DNA from: Syncephalis fuscata
Lineage: Eukaryota; Zoopagomycota; Zoopagomycetes; Zoopagales; Piptocephalidaceae
Direction: 5' to 3'
Assembly: GCA_025786725.1 (NCBI GenBank)
Contig: JAHLTZ010000054.1
Location: 36,839-100,838 of the forward strand
Length of the DNA: 64,000 nucleotides
Position 1 is the first letter of the stretch; each line of letters begins with the position of its first letter. The translations under genes were made by a program, and so were the position numbers. The notes beneath the pieces were generated by a model that made no database searches, was not told the DNA's origin, and was given only the letters and a program-made list of their open reading frames with translations. Below are positions 1 through 10,330 of this stretch, piece by piece.

Positions 1-395
1 AATAAATGTTGCCAGCGCTCCGAGTCATTTCTTTCCTTATATTGGCGCTGGTTGGTTCGAAGTAGCTCAGCATTCTTAGCACCTAGCAAAGTAAGTGACG
101 ACGATGATGAAGATGGCGATCTGGTCGCTGTTGTTGTTGCTGCTGGTATTGGTGGTGGTGTTGCAGGCAAGTTTGGCATTTTCTCAAACGAGTCTTGAAT
201 CGCAGGTCGACTACGCTTCCGGATTCGCGGACCTGATGTCTCACTAGTAACGATGGAGCTATCGGGAACAGCATCGGCAAGACTAAGCACTACCGATGCC
301 ATTTCGCCCCTATCGTACACATGAGTTCTAGTAGGAATAGGTCTAATAGTGTTACTGTTGTTGTTGTTGTTAATAGTAGCAGCAGCGGCCATCAT
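1..395 (-). CDS. N-terminal part of an unknown protein, cut by the window edge
   Basis: An open frame starts at tandem ATGs (395 and 392, minus strand) and runs off the left edge without a stop, giving about 131 residues. The protein starts MMAAAATI, then has an Asn run, a basic patch (RKRSR around residue 66) that could be a nuclear localisation signal, a Pro/Thr/Ser-rich low-complexity stretch ending in six serines, and a more ordered end rich in charged residues (NAELLRTNQRQYKERNDSER). No domain is recognisable in the visible part. The downstream neighbour (803-3593) is on the same strand and ends 408 bp upstream of this start. The frame is supported by its length and composition only. Confidence 0.55.
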   Translation of the reverse strand, partial: MMAAAATINNNNNSNTIRPIPTRTHVYDRGEMASVVLSLADAVPDSSIVTSETSGPRIRKRSRPAIQDSFEKMPNLPATPPPIPAATTTATRSPSSSSSSLTLLGAKNAELLRTNQRQYKERNDSERWQHL

Positions 396-802
396 AGGCA
401 ATGGCAAGTAAGGCAAAAATAAAAAGAAGAATGTATGAATAAACAATCCAATGGGCGGATGAACGAAGTAGACCGGTTAGTTATGCCATAAAACATGGCT
501 GCTCATGCTTTATAGTTCCATGCGTGAACTAACCGGTCTTTGTACAGTAGAATATGGTTCATCATGTTGGTGTTGACACACGCGCCTATCCGTCGCATGC
601 AAAGGTGACTGCTTTTGTCGCCGACCAAAGGATGAAACATTGGCCAATTGTGACTTGGCCACGTGAAAACATGCAGCCATCGCATTATTTACATTGTACG
701 CATTGCAACAATCAATATGATAATAATAGTGGCCAATGGCAATAATAATGGGAATTCAAGTCAATTAATCGTTTATTATGGTCGATTCGGAGATTTATGT
801 GA
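396..802. other. Intergenic region between two minus-strand genes
   Basis: This stretch lies between the 3' end of the Ybp2/glomulin-family gene and the ATGs of the edge gene, so it should hold that gene's promoter. It contains a strong inverted repeat (470-539). Two overlapping ORFs of about 60 codons here (503-745) look like chance frames through that hairpin. Confidence 0.5.
470..539. repeat. Imperfect 70-bp inverted repeat with perfect 13-bp arms
   Basis: The outer arms AGACCGGTTAGTT (470-482) and AACTAACCGGTCT (527-539) are exact reverse complements. The inside partly continues the pairing, with ATGCCATAAAACATG on the left against CATGCTTTATAGTTCCAT on the right, around a small GCTGCT loop. 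It could be a hairpin in the 5' region of the edge gene, a tiny MITE relic or a regulatory palindrome. No target duplication is obvious. Confidence 0.7.
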
Positions 803-3593
803 TTAGTGTGGTGATGATACCAACTGGTCAATACGATCCAATGCGTTATTCAACGCGAACATAGCAACCAACGTTGACTATTTAACATATGAATTCACGG
901 ATTAGCCAATCAGTACTATTATGTAAAACCGCCTGCCCACCTTGACTCATTACTCGCCTCACTATTTTATTCCCTCACTCATTCAATTACTCTACTTACC
1001 GTGTCACCTGTCTGCGGAGTAGTTTCACGATGTGCAGTCAAAATACTTGTTGCACATCGTCTAACTGGATCAAGTAACTGAGTCTGCACTTTTTGCATAT
1101 GATCTGGTTGGCAAATGCCCAGCTATTTATATACTTAGTAATTGATAAGTAACATCTAAAGCCTTACTTTCTGTTCGGATTGGTCTCGTATAAGCAAATA
1201 AATGTAAAGATTTAGTACATGAATAATAAATTCTGTATATTCGATAAACCAATCCTCTTGCCAAGTAGCGCTGTTACATGCCAACACTGTAGCTGGCAGG
1301 GTGTCTTGATTAGGGAGAAACAGTAGAGGACCGAATATTTCCCAAAAAACATTGGAGTTAAATATACTTTCTTGCTACAAATAAATTATTGTTACCAATA
1401 GTACTATTGACATAGTTATTGTTGATAAAAATACGTACGGTATTGTTCAAGGATTGACTTCTATGAACGGCTTCACGAATTAGACCTACAGTTGCAGCAC
1501 GCATCATAGGGAATGGGCAGTGACGTAGTATAGCCCCAAGTAGTATAGCCTCTCCTATATCATCGGCAGTGGCTACCGTCATGGCAAGTGTACGAAAAGC
1601 GACAAAGCGAATCTTGGCATTAGGCGAGGTTGAAGCGACCGTTGTAAGGCTCTAGATCAACTAGAGTGTAAATATAATGATAATGTTCTGTTTAATATTA
1701 ATAAATGCCTGCTTACTTGAATTAATTGAGCCACAGTGGTTGGCTGAACACATAAACGATGTGTACAAGCATCGTGTTCAAATGTATTAGGATGAAGAAG
1801 CTGTAGTGCAGGTAGTAAAGCGGCCAATGCAATATCCGAGGTTGCTTCTTCTAAATGCCCACCTTTACCGGCCATTCTATAAAAAACAATAATTGAATTG
1901 TCAACAGGCAGTATCGTAGCCTATATCGATTAAACCTACAATTCTATGCCTTGGTAAGCAAAATACATCGCATGAACAAATAGCCAACGTGGTGTAATAA
2001 TCCAAGGAATCCAGTTTGTATTCGACTTCAATGTCGAATTATCATTGAAAATATCTCGTTGTGCTATATTCGCATAGGCAAATAGAGCAAGCATGCCACG
2101 TACAGGGAATCGCTTTATTCTATCTAACTCTGTTTGTTCACTAATGGTATAGTTCTGTTCATCTATCAACTTTAATTACAATATAAACTACTAGTACATA
2201 TTTATTAACAAATCTACCAACTTACTTGTTGGTGGTCATTGACAGTATCATCTTTGTACATACGATATTCTAATAGTTGACAAACATCTAATCCACATGT
2301 AATACTTGTGTTCTACAGTAGTTAATTAGCCAATAAAATATTACTATACTATTGTTATTGTTATTATTACCAGAATAGATTGCATTATTTTACGCCATTC
2401 AGTTATCATATGTGATAGGTGAGTATCCATGGTATCAGCGCCATTAACTCTTGATGTCATGGCGTATTTTGGATATTGTTTATAATAGAATGCAGTAGAT
2501 AATCCCAAATTACGCTGTGTTGTATACTTGTCTGCAACAATTAATAAAAGTCGCACAGTTAACAAACGTAAATAATTAGTATCATTTTGTAAGTGGTAAA
2601 CATTGTCTGATGTAGACTAATTACACATTGTACCATTATTAAATAAAATCTCATGTTAATTAAACTATATCTTACTTGCTGAGTAGACCATTGGTGTAAA
2701 CGAGTTGCATATTTTAGTATAGCTTTTACTATAGCCTGACTACAAGTAAATGGCCATGAATCGTCAGTATCATTAAGTGGAACTTTGTCCTCAAAACAAG
2801 TCAGTGCCACCACTGAAATAAGGACACGCTCAAATGTATCGCATAAATCAATGACAAATTGCCACAATCGTGCAGTCTTAATCTTCGGTAATACTAATCA
2901 ACTATTGTTAATGTCATTATTAACATTAATCGTATACTTTAACTTACCCATAATAAATAAATCAACAAGTAAATTGATTTCCATACTTGCTAATTCAAAC
3001 TTTAAACGATATTCTGTCATTTTTTCTTTTTTCTTTTCTTTAGTATGACAACTATCTTCTTCGTTTTCCTCTTCTTCAGATGCAATTGTATCTGCAGTTG
3101 TAGTTAGTTGAGTAGCATCACGCGCAATCCATCCTAATCGTTCTAATAACAACATATACATCTCACGCGCATTACCGCACTCGGCTATTGCTAACAATAA
3201 TGCTGTGGCTATCCGAGATGTTTCAGTATTGTACTCCATTGTTCGAGTAGCTATTGGAAATAATGGATGTAGTAAATCCCATCCAATACGTGCTAAGCGT
3301 AATGAACCTGTTGTAGTGTTATCTTTGTTGCCACCAACTGTAGACGAGTCGAGCAACTCGTTGTGTAGCAATTCAAGTACTTTTGTTAGTTGCTCATTCT
3401 TTGTATGTTCAAGTGCTTGCTGTATTGCTGACGTCAGTTCAAGTAGTAACCCGTCGTCTCCAGGTTGCTATTATTACGTAGACGTTAGTATTTTAACACT
3501 AAGAACCACTACCACTACAAGTCATTATACCTCTCGACTAGATTCTAGCGTCTTCTTTAATGTTTCCATAATGATACTAGATTCTGTAGACAT
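803..3593 (-). CDS. Ybp2/glomulin (Kinetochor_Ybp2) family protein
   Basis: Eleven exons give 713 codons plus stop: 3593-3531, 3467-2948, 2893-2676, 2616-2371, 2312-2226, 2169-1940, 1876-1717, 1651-1439, 1374-1168, 1122-1000 and 877-803. All junctions are GT-AG and keep frame; the first intron has a TACTAAC branch site. Family signatures are visible: LGAILRHCPFPMMRAATVGL (typical 'CPFP-MR-A-GLLK' motif), NSNVFWEIFGPLLFLPN, then LLIRDQSEQK-LG and LNNALDRIDQL at the C-terminus. Relatives include glomulin, a RING-binding inhibitor of cullin ligases, and yeast Ybp1/Ybp2, which act in the Yap1 oxidative response and at kinetochores. An acidic, Lys-rich loop (EEEENEEDSCHTKEKKKEK) interrupts the N-terminal helices. 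The exact function in this organism is inferred only from family membership. Confidence 0.8.
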
Positions 3594-4172
3594 GATTGAA
3601 TATTTATAATAAAACAAATAAAACAACAATAGCAATAACAATGGTAACAACAATAATAGTAACAATAACCACAATACTGATAAGGACACTATTGTTTATC
3701 GTCAACTTTTAATAATGTCAAACTTTAAATAAAACGACAATATGTTCGGATACCGCGTGCTTTACCGTATTTACTATATTGATACTCTATAATACCAGTT
3801 TCGTCCTTGCCCTTGTCCGCGTGTTGCTTTTTATTCACGCGCCATCTTTAGTACTGAATAAATTGAATAATCGTGGCCCTGTCAAGTCGGTTATTTCCCT
3901 TTTCAGTCCACGCTCCGACTTGGTCTCTATTGCAACCTTCTTCTCTTCACTCACTCACTCACTCACTCACTCACTCACTCACTCATTAAACACACTATCT
4001 TTCGTTTAAACCATTGTACTGTAAGCTATAACTTGCAGGTGATCACTACGAATCCCTAGTACACTATTACTTGCATTAGTCTGATTGTTGCTACACTGTC
4101 ACCACCACCAGCACTACTACTGAATAGCCACGGCCATAGCAGTTTAAATTTGACACTTTTACCATTAACACA
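3594..4172. promoter_or_regulatory. Divergent promoter region between the Ybp2-family and MAPKK genes
   Basis: The two flanking genes are head to head, so this 579-bp stretch must hold both promoters. It contains an AT-rich half next to the minus-strand gene and a pyrimidine-rich half with a CACT/ACTC tetranucleotide run (3947-3984) on the MAPKK side. No clear TATA box or known operator could be picked out. Confidence 0.4.
3947..3984. repeat. (ACTC)n microsatellite
   Basis: About nine tandem copies of ACTC lie in the divergent promoter, around 190 bp upstream of the MAPKK start codon. A pyrimidine tract here could affect promoter strength, but that is inference. Confidence 0.9.
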
Positions 4173-5603
4173 ATGTCATCTGTCTCCGATCGTATTATGG
4201 CTGCCGCGCCGATGCGCCGTAAGCGTAACGTAAAAAATCTCGGTCTACCAGCACCCAAGGACGATGCGCCTGCATCTGGCAAGCCAGCACCGATTGGCGA
4301 CAAAAAAGATGTAAAACAATTGTCTGCAAAAGGTCGCCGTCCTGCCGAAGATGATCCCTACGCCGGAGGCCAACTAGAGATTGGCGTCGAGTTCAAGCTT
4401 GACATTCGTCCAGAGGATCTTAAAATGCTGGAGGAGTTGGGTGCTGGTGCTGGTGGCACAGTAAGTCGTGTACTTCACGTGCCCACCCGTGTTATTATGG
4501 CCAAAAAGGTGAGTAATATTAAGCGTGGAGCAATAGCTGATGCTAGAATCTACTTGACGGTTTTAATAAGTGCAGTATATTAATTAATGTTATTGTTGTT
4601 ATTGTTATTGTTACATGGGCATTATTTGTAGAACATTCACGTTGAAATGCAGCCACAAGTCAAGAAACAAGTTTTACGCGAATTAGAAATTCTTCACCAC
4701 TGTGACTCGCCGTATATTGTGACCTTTTATGGCGCTTTTCTTTCAGAACCGGATGTGTGCATGTGCATGGAACACATGGATATTGGGTATGTATTTATCA
4801 ATCAATCGAATCTGTTAATTAATAATTAATCGGTTACTATTAGTTCGTTGGATGGTATCTATCGTAAACATGGAGCTATTTCACCACCTATTCTTGGTAA
4901 AATCACTGCAGCAGTAAGTATTAATGACAATAACACGATATGTAGTATTTACCATGTTAATATTGTGTATTAATAGGTACTTAGTGGTCTAGTCTATCTC
5001 TATGAACAACATCGTATTATTCACCGAGGTAATTAATAAGCTTGAATGGTGAATTCTATGACTTACCCACTACAGATGTTAAACCGTCAAATATTCTGGT
5101 TAACTCGGCCGGTCAAATTAAAATCTGTGATTTTGGCGTGAGTGGCGTGTTGATTAACAGTATTGCCAATACATTTGTGGGCACAAGCAATTATATGTCG
5201 GTAAGTAATTTATTATTTAATCAAGTAATTAATCAATTGTAATGTTATATTAATATTAACGTATTGTCAATCATTATAGCCTGAACGTATTAAGGGTCAG
5301 GAATACTCGGTCAAGTCAGATGTATGGAGTTTAGGAATTACACTACAAGAATTGGCCCTAGGTGCTTTCCCCTTCCCTTCAGGATTGGCCATTTTTGAAT
5401 TGCTACAGTATATAGTTAATGAACCAGTGCCGACACTTCCGGCCGACAAGTTCCCCGAGGATCTTAATGACTTCGTTAACCATTGCCTAGTCAAAGATCC
5501 ACAGAAACGTATGACGCCTAAACAGTTGATGCTCCATCCATTTGTTCAAATGTCTATGATGGAAGAATTAGATTTGGAAGAATGGGCGACAAGTGTTGCT
5601 TAA
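4173..5603 (+). CDS. MAP kinase kinase (Ste7/Fuz7/MEK type)
   Basis: Six exons (4173-4508, 4632-4786, 4844-4913, 4977-5028, 5076-5200, 5280-5603) encode 353 residues. This is a dual-specificity kinase that phosphorylates a MAPK on its TxY loop. The N-terminus carries a docking (D-site) motif, [11 protein letters not shown] (residues 15-25), which fits basic cluster-spacer-L-x-L. The kinase domain starts near residue 83: glycine loop GAGAGGTV (90-97), catalytic Lys in MAKK (112), HRDVKPSN catalytic loop, DFG, activation loop [14 protein letters not shown] with the S-x3-T phosphosites, and SPERI. All expected catalytic residues are present. The Ste7-like loop suggests the pheromone/filamentation-type cascade rather than the Pbs2 or Mkk branches, but this is inference. 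It ends shortly after the kinase domain with an acidic tail ([10 protein letters not shown]). Confidence 0.93.
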
Positions 5604-5754
5604 TGTGCATACATTGCTATCTCTATTAGTTTACATTCTTTTCTACCATGCATGCCAACTAGTACTTCTACAATTACTACAAAACAGTGATAATTACCCA
5701 CATTCACTGCTTAAATACACATTCTTTTATTTGACTTTTTTGTAACACAAATAT

Positions 5755-6867
5755 TTAAATGCACTCTTGTTTTTCCTCTGTTACTACTAAATCGTATAGA
5801 TTGCGGAAATATTGAGTCTTTTCTTCTCGTGAATAATTAGCAGCTAAACCACTTGATGAAGGCATACAATAAGTAAAGGCATATTGACGGCGTTCTATTT
5901 TGGCAATTAGATCAGGTGACAGTGCTTGTTTATCCACATAATTGCCAAGATCAGTAAATATCGCTTCATCAGGCCGTAGAGCAGTAGTGGTAGGGACGGC
6001 GGATATAGCTATACTACCATTGCTACTACTACTACTACTACTGCTGCTGCTGCTATTATCTTCTTTATCTTCATTAGTAAATTCAATCTTTTCTGGTTGA
6101 AGTCCTAGTGTATCACACGCACGGCCGGCCCAGTGTTCAAAAATACCTTTGCCGATAAAGCAAACAAAATGGGGCCGCCATTGCCGTATTTTGGCATCTA
6201 AAACGGGTCGACCTGCACGGAATTCAGCTGGTCGAATCTCTGAACTACTTCGACTTGGACGAGCCACCAAATTGGTTAATCCTAAGCGAAAATCACGCGG
6301 TAATCGCTGGTCATCCACGCACGTTACCGTCTCCGAAACAAACCTAGCATAAAAATGAATAAACATTCGTATATTAGTTATTTGTACTATTAATAGCAGT
6401 AATAGTAACTTGCCCGAAGCACTTAGACAAGGCCAAAATGCATTTGTTTTATTGGCATAATGATGTTGGTTGGCCGATGAAGCAACACCTGGATTAATAC
6501 CAACAAAAAGTACTCGCATACCATAAGCAAGATGATCCGATACAGTTGATAGGTGAGCATAAGCAGATGGAGCACTATAGCCCGTTGATTTGCCCTTGGA
6601 CCGGCGTGGCGATGCAACCGTTGTCGTGACGACCTTTTTCCTTGATGTTGTCGTCGTTTTTTTACTCGTTACTGCTGTATCATTGCCACTAGTTGGTTCA
6701 CGATAACGCTTACGTAACTGCCGACCTGCCACTGCTGTTGTTGTATCCGAACCAGTATAGGCATATCCAGCAATCAATGTGGCAAATCGTTCACTAGATA
6801 CTGTTGCATCTTTTACAGTGGACTCCACCGTCTCATTGGGCTTATTAGTGCTATTTTCAGTATTCAT
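5755..6867 (-). CDS. G/T mismatch-specific thymine/uracil DNA glycosylase (TDG/Mug family, Thp1-like)
   Basis: Two exons (6867-6410, 6343-5755) encode 348 residues. The enzyme removes thymine or uracil mispaired with guanine in base excision repair and acts in the nucleus. Motif 1 VGINPG, with the Asn that activates water in the family, is followed by HHYANKTNAFWPCL. Next come the RLPRDFRLGLTNLVARPSRS segment and, near the C-terminus, CMPSSSG, matching the TDG loop MPSSS. The roughly 110 N-terminal residues are Thr/Lys/Arg-rich and disordered, as in TDG. A Ser-rich insert (11 serines) follows KEDNS. The gene is head to head with RPC5, whose likely start is only 114 bp away, so the two probably share a promoter. 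Confidence 0.9.
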   Translation of the reverse strand: MNTENSTNKPNETVESTVKDATVSSERFATLIAGYAYTGSDTTTAVAGRQLRKRYREPTSGNDTAVTSKKTTTTSRKKVVTTTVASPRRSKGKSTGYSAPSAYAHLSTVSDHLAYGMRVLFVGINPGVASSANQHHYANKTNAFWPCLSASGKLLLLLLIVQITNIRMFIHFYARFVSETVTCVDDQRLPRDFRLGLTNLVARPSRSSSEIRPAEFRAGRPVLDAKIRQWRPHFVCFIGKGIFEHWAGRACDTLGLQPEKIEFTNEDKEDNSSSSSSSSSSSNGSIAISAVPTTTALRPDEAIFTDLGNYVDKQALSPDLIAKIERRQYAFTYCMPSSSGLAANYSREEKTQYFRNLYDLVVTEEKQECI

Positions 6868-6981
6868 TTAAAGTAAAACAAAAATCAAATGAGAATACGA
6901 GATGATAATAATAGTAACACTGTAATTATTGACGTCTTTTTCATTTTTATCTTTTTATTATTGCAATTCCATTGTTACACT
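6868..6981. promoter_or_regulatory. Short bidirectional promoter of the TDG and RPC5 genes
   Basis: Only 114 bp separate the TDG start codon from the MDLDN start chosen for RPC5. An upstream in-frame ATG at 6889 would leave just 21 bp and would add a hydrophobic extension unlike the RPC5 family, so the later start was preferred. Confidence 0.5.
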
Positions 6982-8095
6982 ATGGATTTGGACAATGCCG
7001 ATACTGCAGCTATAGTATTGAGTCAAGATCGGTCATTCAGTGGCAATAATGATAGTAGTAATGGTCATAATGACGATGACGAAGTATTATGTGAATTCGA
7101 CGTTCATTTAGCGACGAGTCTTGCTGGTCGATTGCATCTCTTGCAGCATCCAGTACGTACGCGACGCTATGGTCGAGGCTTAGAACCGATAGAGGCGCAA
7201 TTCAAGCCAGAAAATTGTCGTTTACAATTTGCTTTGCCAATTAATATGGCACAACCTGCTTATGACGAGGACCGGGGACGTGAACTTGCTAAAGCCGAAG
7301 AAGAGCACCGTAAACGCGAACAGGCAGCAAACGCGCCAGCACCACTGCTTAAAACAAATGTTATAAAGGAGCGTGATTCTAAAGATACTCTACTCGATCG
7401 TGTTATTGTTGGATCAACACCTATGCCACTACTTACCAATTATATGGCGGGCGTATTACGTAGTGGTAAGTACCAGAATATATAAATACATAAATACATA
7501 GATAATACTATTAATATTACTAATGGACAATTAACTAACTAACTAATTATTTGTTTATCTATTTAATATATTATAGATGGATTACATTTGACACCCGTAA
7601 CAGCAGCACATCAATTACGGCCAACACTACAACATCTAGATATGTTGGATGAGCAAGTAAAACGACCAGGTAAAATGGCCGATGATGGCATGGATGATAA
7701 CGACGACGACGACGACGGCAATGATAACAAAGAGGCAACAAAGGCACGTTTGGCAGCATCAAAAGCCGTTCAAATTAAAGTGAAATCAAATCAAGATATG
7801 GAACAGGCTAAACAGGAACGCAATGCATCGCAAGCCTATTGGCAACAAAAGATTGATGAAGAGCCTTGGATTCATTATAAATATGCAAATGTTGAGGTAA
7901 ATGAGCCACTAATCAATATTGTTTTTTGTTATTAATTAATACAACGTGACTATTGAATAGACGGACATAGCATATGATACATTTGGCGAGTTATTTTCAT
8001 CAGGTTCAACAGAAACACCATTGACTTGCACTACAGTGCCATCCGAGTATTTGGATCAATTGCTTGCTGAACCATGGCCGATGAAGATCCCGTGA
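6982..8095 (+). CDS. RNA polymerase III subunit RPC5/Rpc37 (Sin-like) homologue
   Basis: Three exons (6982-7465, 7577-7896, 7961-8095) encode 312 residues. In the Pol III enzyme this subunit pairs with RPC4/Rpc53 in a TFIIF-like module needed for initiation, termination and reinitiation. The family signature is CEFDVHLATSLAGRLHLLQH followed by PVRTRRYG, as in Rpc37 ('DV-LS-SLA-LHLLQYP-R'), and further on WIHYKYANVET, TFGELFSS and EYLDQLL. The N-terminal 30 residues and a stretch of aspartates around residue 200 are low complexity. The length suits the yeast type (282 aa) rather than the longer animal protein. Confidence 0.85.
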
Positions 8096-8198
8096 CTACA
8101 CGGCTTCCTATTCGACCATAGGATGCTTTTTAATTTTATTGTTATTAAACTTGAACAATTTCTCTATGCCTATTAATAATAAAAATGTATCCAAATAA

Positions 8199-10330
8199 CT
8201 AGGGCAGCTCTAAAACTGCCTCATTCTCAATGGGCATAATGATTAATGGTGCTGCGGGTCGTTGTAGTGCGGGTAGGAAACGGAATGCCCTTTCGGTTAA
8301 TCGTAGCCAGAAACGCAATAGACGACACGTAGTTTCGGCTACGAAAAAGTGCCACCAGCAACGCAGTTGCCCCCAAGTTCGTTTTATAGCATTATCGTTA
8401 CGTAGAGTCGATACAACTTGTGCGTTATGTTGATCATCTTGTAAAATAGCTCGATTGCAGGCCGACATCATAATAGCCATTCCATAGGCTGGATGACGTG
8501 TTGTATTAAGCGATGCATCAACACTTCTTAGTAAATCGTGTGTTTTGATTAATAAAAGTACTTCGCGCGGTACATGACGTAGAATGTGTGCTATATCGGC
8601 AAGGAACTTTGGCAGTGTGTCACGGACATGGCGTCGTTCTTCCTCGGAACGTGATTGTGTTAAATCAGACTCCACAGCCGACCAAGAACGACCAGTCAGT
8701 ATACAGGCAAATAGACGATGTGTGTTAAATCCACCAATACGTAGAGCATAGGTACGCATATCTTTTTCGTTCCTTTCAAGAATAGAGCGCCATAAATGAG
8801 CATAGTCAGTTTGTAATTGTCGTGGTAGCGATTTATACAATCCGTGATCCAATAGCACAAGATCATAATTACGATCAAATAAATTCTTTTTTTTACGAGG
8901 TCTAATTAGAATATTACCTGGATCTAATCGATATTATAAGTTATACTAGTTAATTAATACAATATATTACTTACGTGGATCGCAATGAACCCATCTGTAG
9001 AATAATTGTATTATTATTATTATTATTAAATTATATATATATATATATCATTAAATAGCATAACTTACCCATATTTAAATATCATATCAGAAAATATACG
9101 CGATAGCTCGCTAGATACATCATTAACATCAACACAATGTTGGCGTAAAAACTCTCGATCATCAATATAGGAACCTTCGATAACTATTACAAATAATTAT
9201 GAGTAATTATAAGCAACTACATTAGATTAATGACCTACATTCCATACATAATACGCGTGCAGTTGCCCAGTTTACTGCAGGGACAACAAGTGCACCACGG
9301 TCATGAATAAAATAGTTATCTAGACGCTGAGCATTACGCTGCTCTACGCGAAAATCCAATTCAAGTGGCAAGTTTTCTTTCATTTCTTCGGCCAGCCAAC
9401 CAAATTCAAATTCTGGAAACAGCCGCTCAACTGTACGAACAAGCATACTAGTCGTTGCAATATCTATCATTGCATGATCCTGAAGTGGCGGATGCTGCAC
9501 TTTAACGGCAACTACATCGCCATTTAACAAAGTTGCCCGATGTACTTGAGCCAGTGATGCAACGCCTAATGGTTCTGAATTAAAGTCTAGAAATAGCTCA
9601 TCCATCGGTTGAGCCATTTCCTCTTCAATTAGTTGTTTAACCTGATCGGTAGGAGTAGGCGGACAATGAGCATGAAGTGGCCGCATTGTCTCTGTCCATT
9701 CTATTGGCAGTATATAAGTCATGGCGGCCAAATGCTGTCCCTGTACATATATATTGATACACATGTGTTATTAAGTGACAAATAAAGACGCCTATTGTAG
9801 TTTAACATCTAGGCATTAATACGTCAATTAGTTCCTACCAGTTTAATGTAAACACCGCCATTTGTGCGACAAAGCTCCAATAATCGTTCGGCAGATCGTT
9901 GATGCCAATCCGACCAAATGGCCTCACACGCCGGGTTTGCTTCGTCGAGGTGAGCACATGTCCGTTGGTAGTCTATGCCTATGCGCATAGCAACATAGGC
10001 TGCACGACTCGAGCGTACAACACCGCTCCATGCATGGCTGATATCCCTGCGAAAGCGATAATAGCCACTGCCAAACAGCAGTGTGCTACCGGCCAATATA
10101 CCAATAGCCATTCGGCTCCGAAGTGCCGGTAGTGGTTTGCCATAACTACGCAGACCCCAGGGAGGCCAAGTACGTGTACGTCCTGGAATAATATTACTTG
10201 CACGCGTTGTCGTTGTATTTAATAGGCGCGAGCAATTAATCATTGACATTGCTGTCGTTGCAGCGGTTACACTATGTACTAGGGGCCATTTTAAGCGATA
10301 GTGTTTATATTGTGCGTAATGGAGAAGCAT
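8199..10330 (-). CDS. ABC1/UbiB-family atypical kinase-like protein (ADCK1/Mcp2 type), mitochondrial
   Basis: Five exons (10330-9839, 9740-9239, 9183-9069, 8994-8975, 8923-8199) encode 617 residues. The N-terminal 75 residues are rich in Arg/Ser/Thr and lack acids, suiting a mitochondrial presequence; a hydrophobic segment (MAIGILAGSTLLFGSGYY) follows. UbiB landmarks are clear: VYIKLGQHLAA (KxGQ), PLGVASLAQVHRA (Ala-rich loop), VAVKVQHP, LELDFRVEQRNA, CMEFIEG, FKYGWVHCDPHPGN and LLDHG. These match the ADCK1/Mcp2 branch, which is linked to mitochondrial lipid homeostasis. Exon 4 is only 20 nt and encodes most of WVHCDP; without it the nucleotide-binding loop is lost. It lies convergent with RPC5, 103 bp between stop codons. 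Confidence 0.9.

Noticed and set aside
503-745. Two overlapping 60-codon ORFs on opposite strands
   Set aside because: They share the same bases over an inverted repeat; neither has recognisable features.
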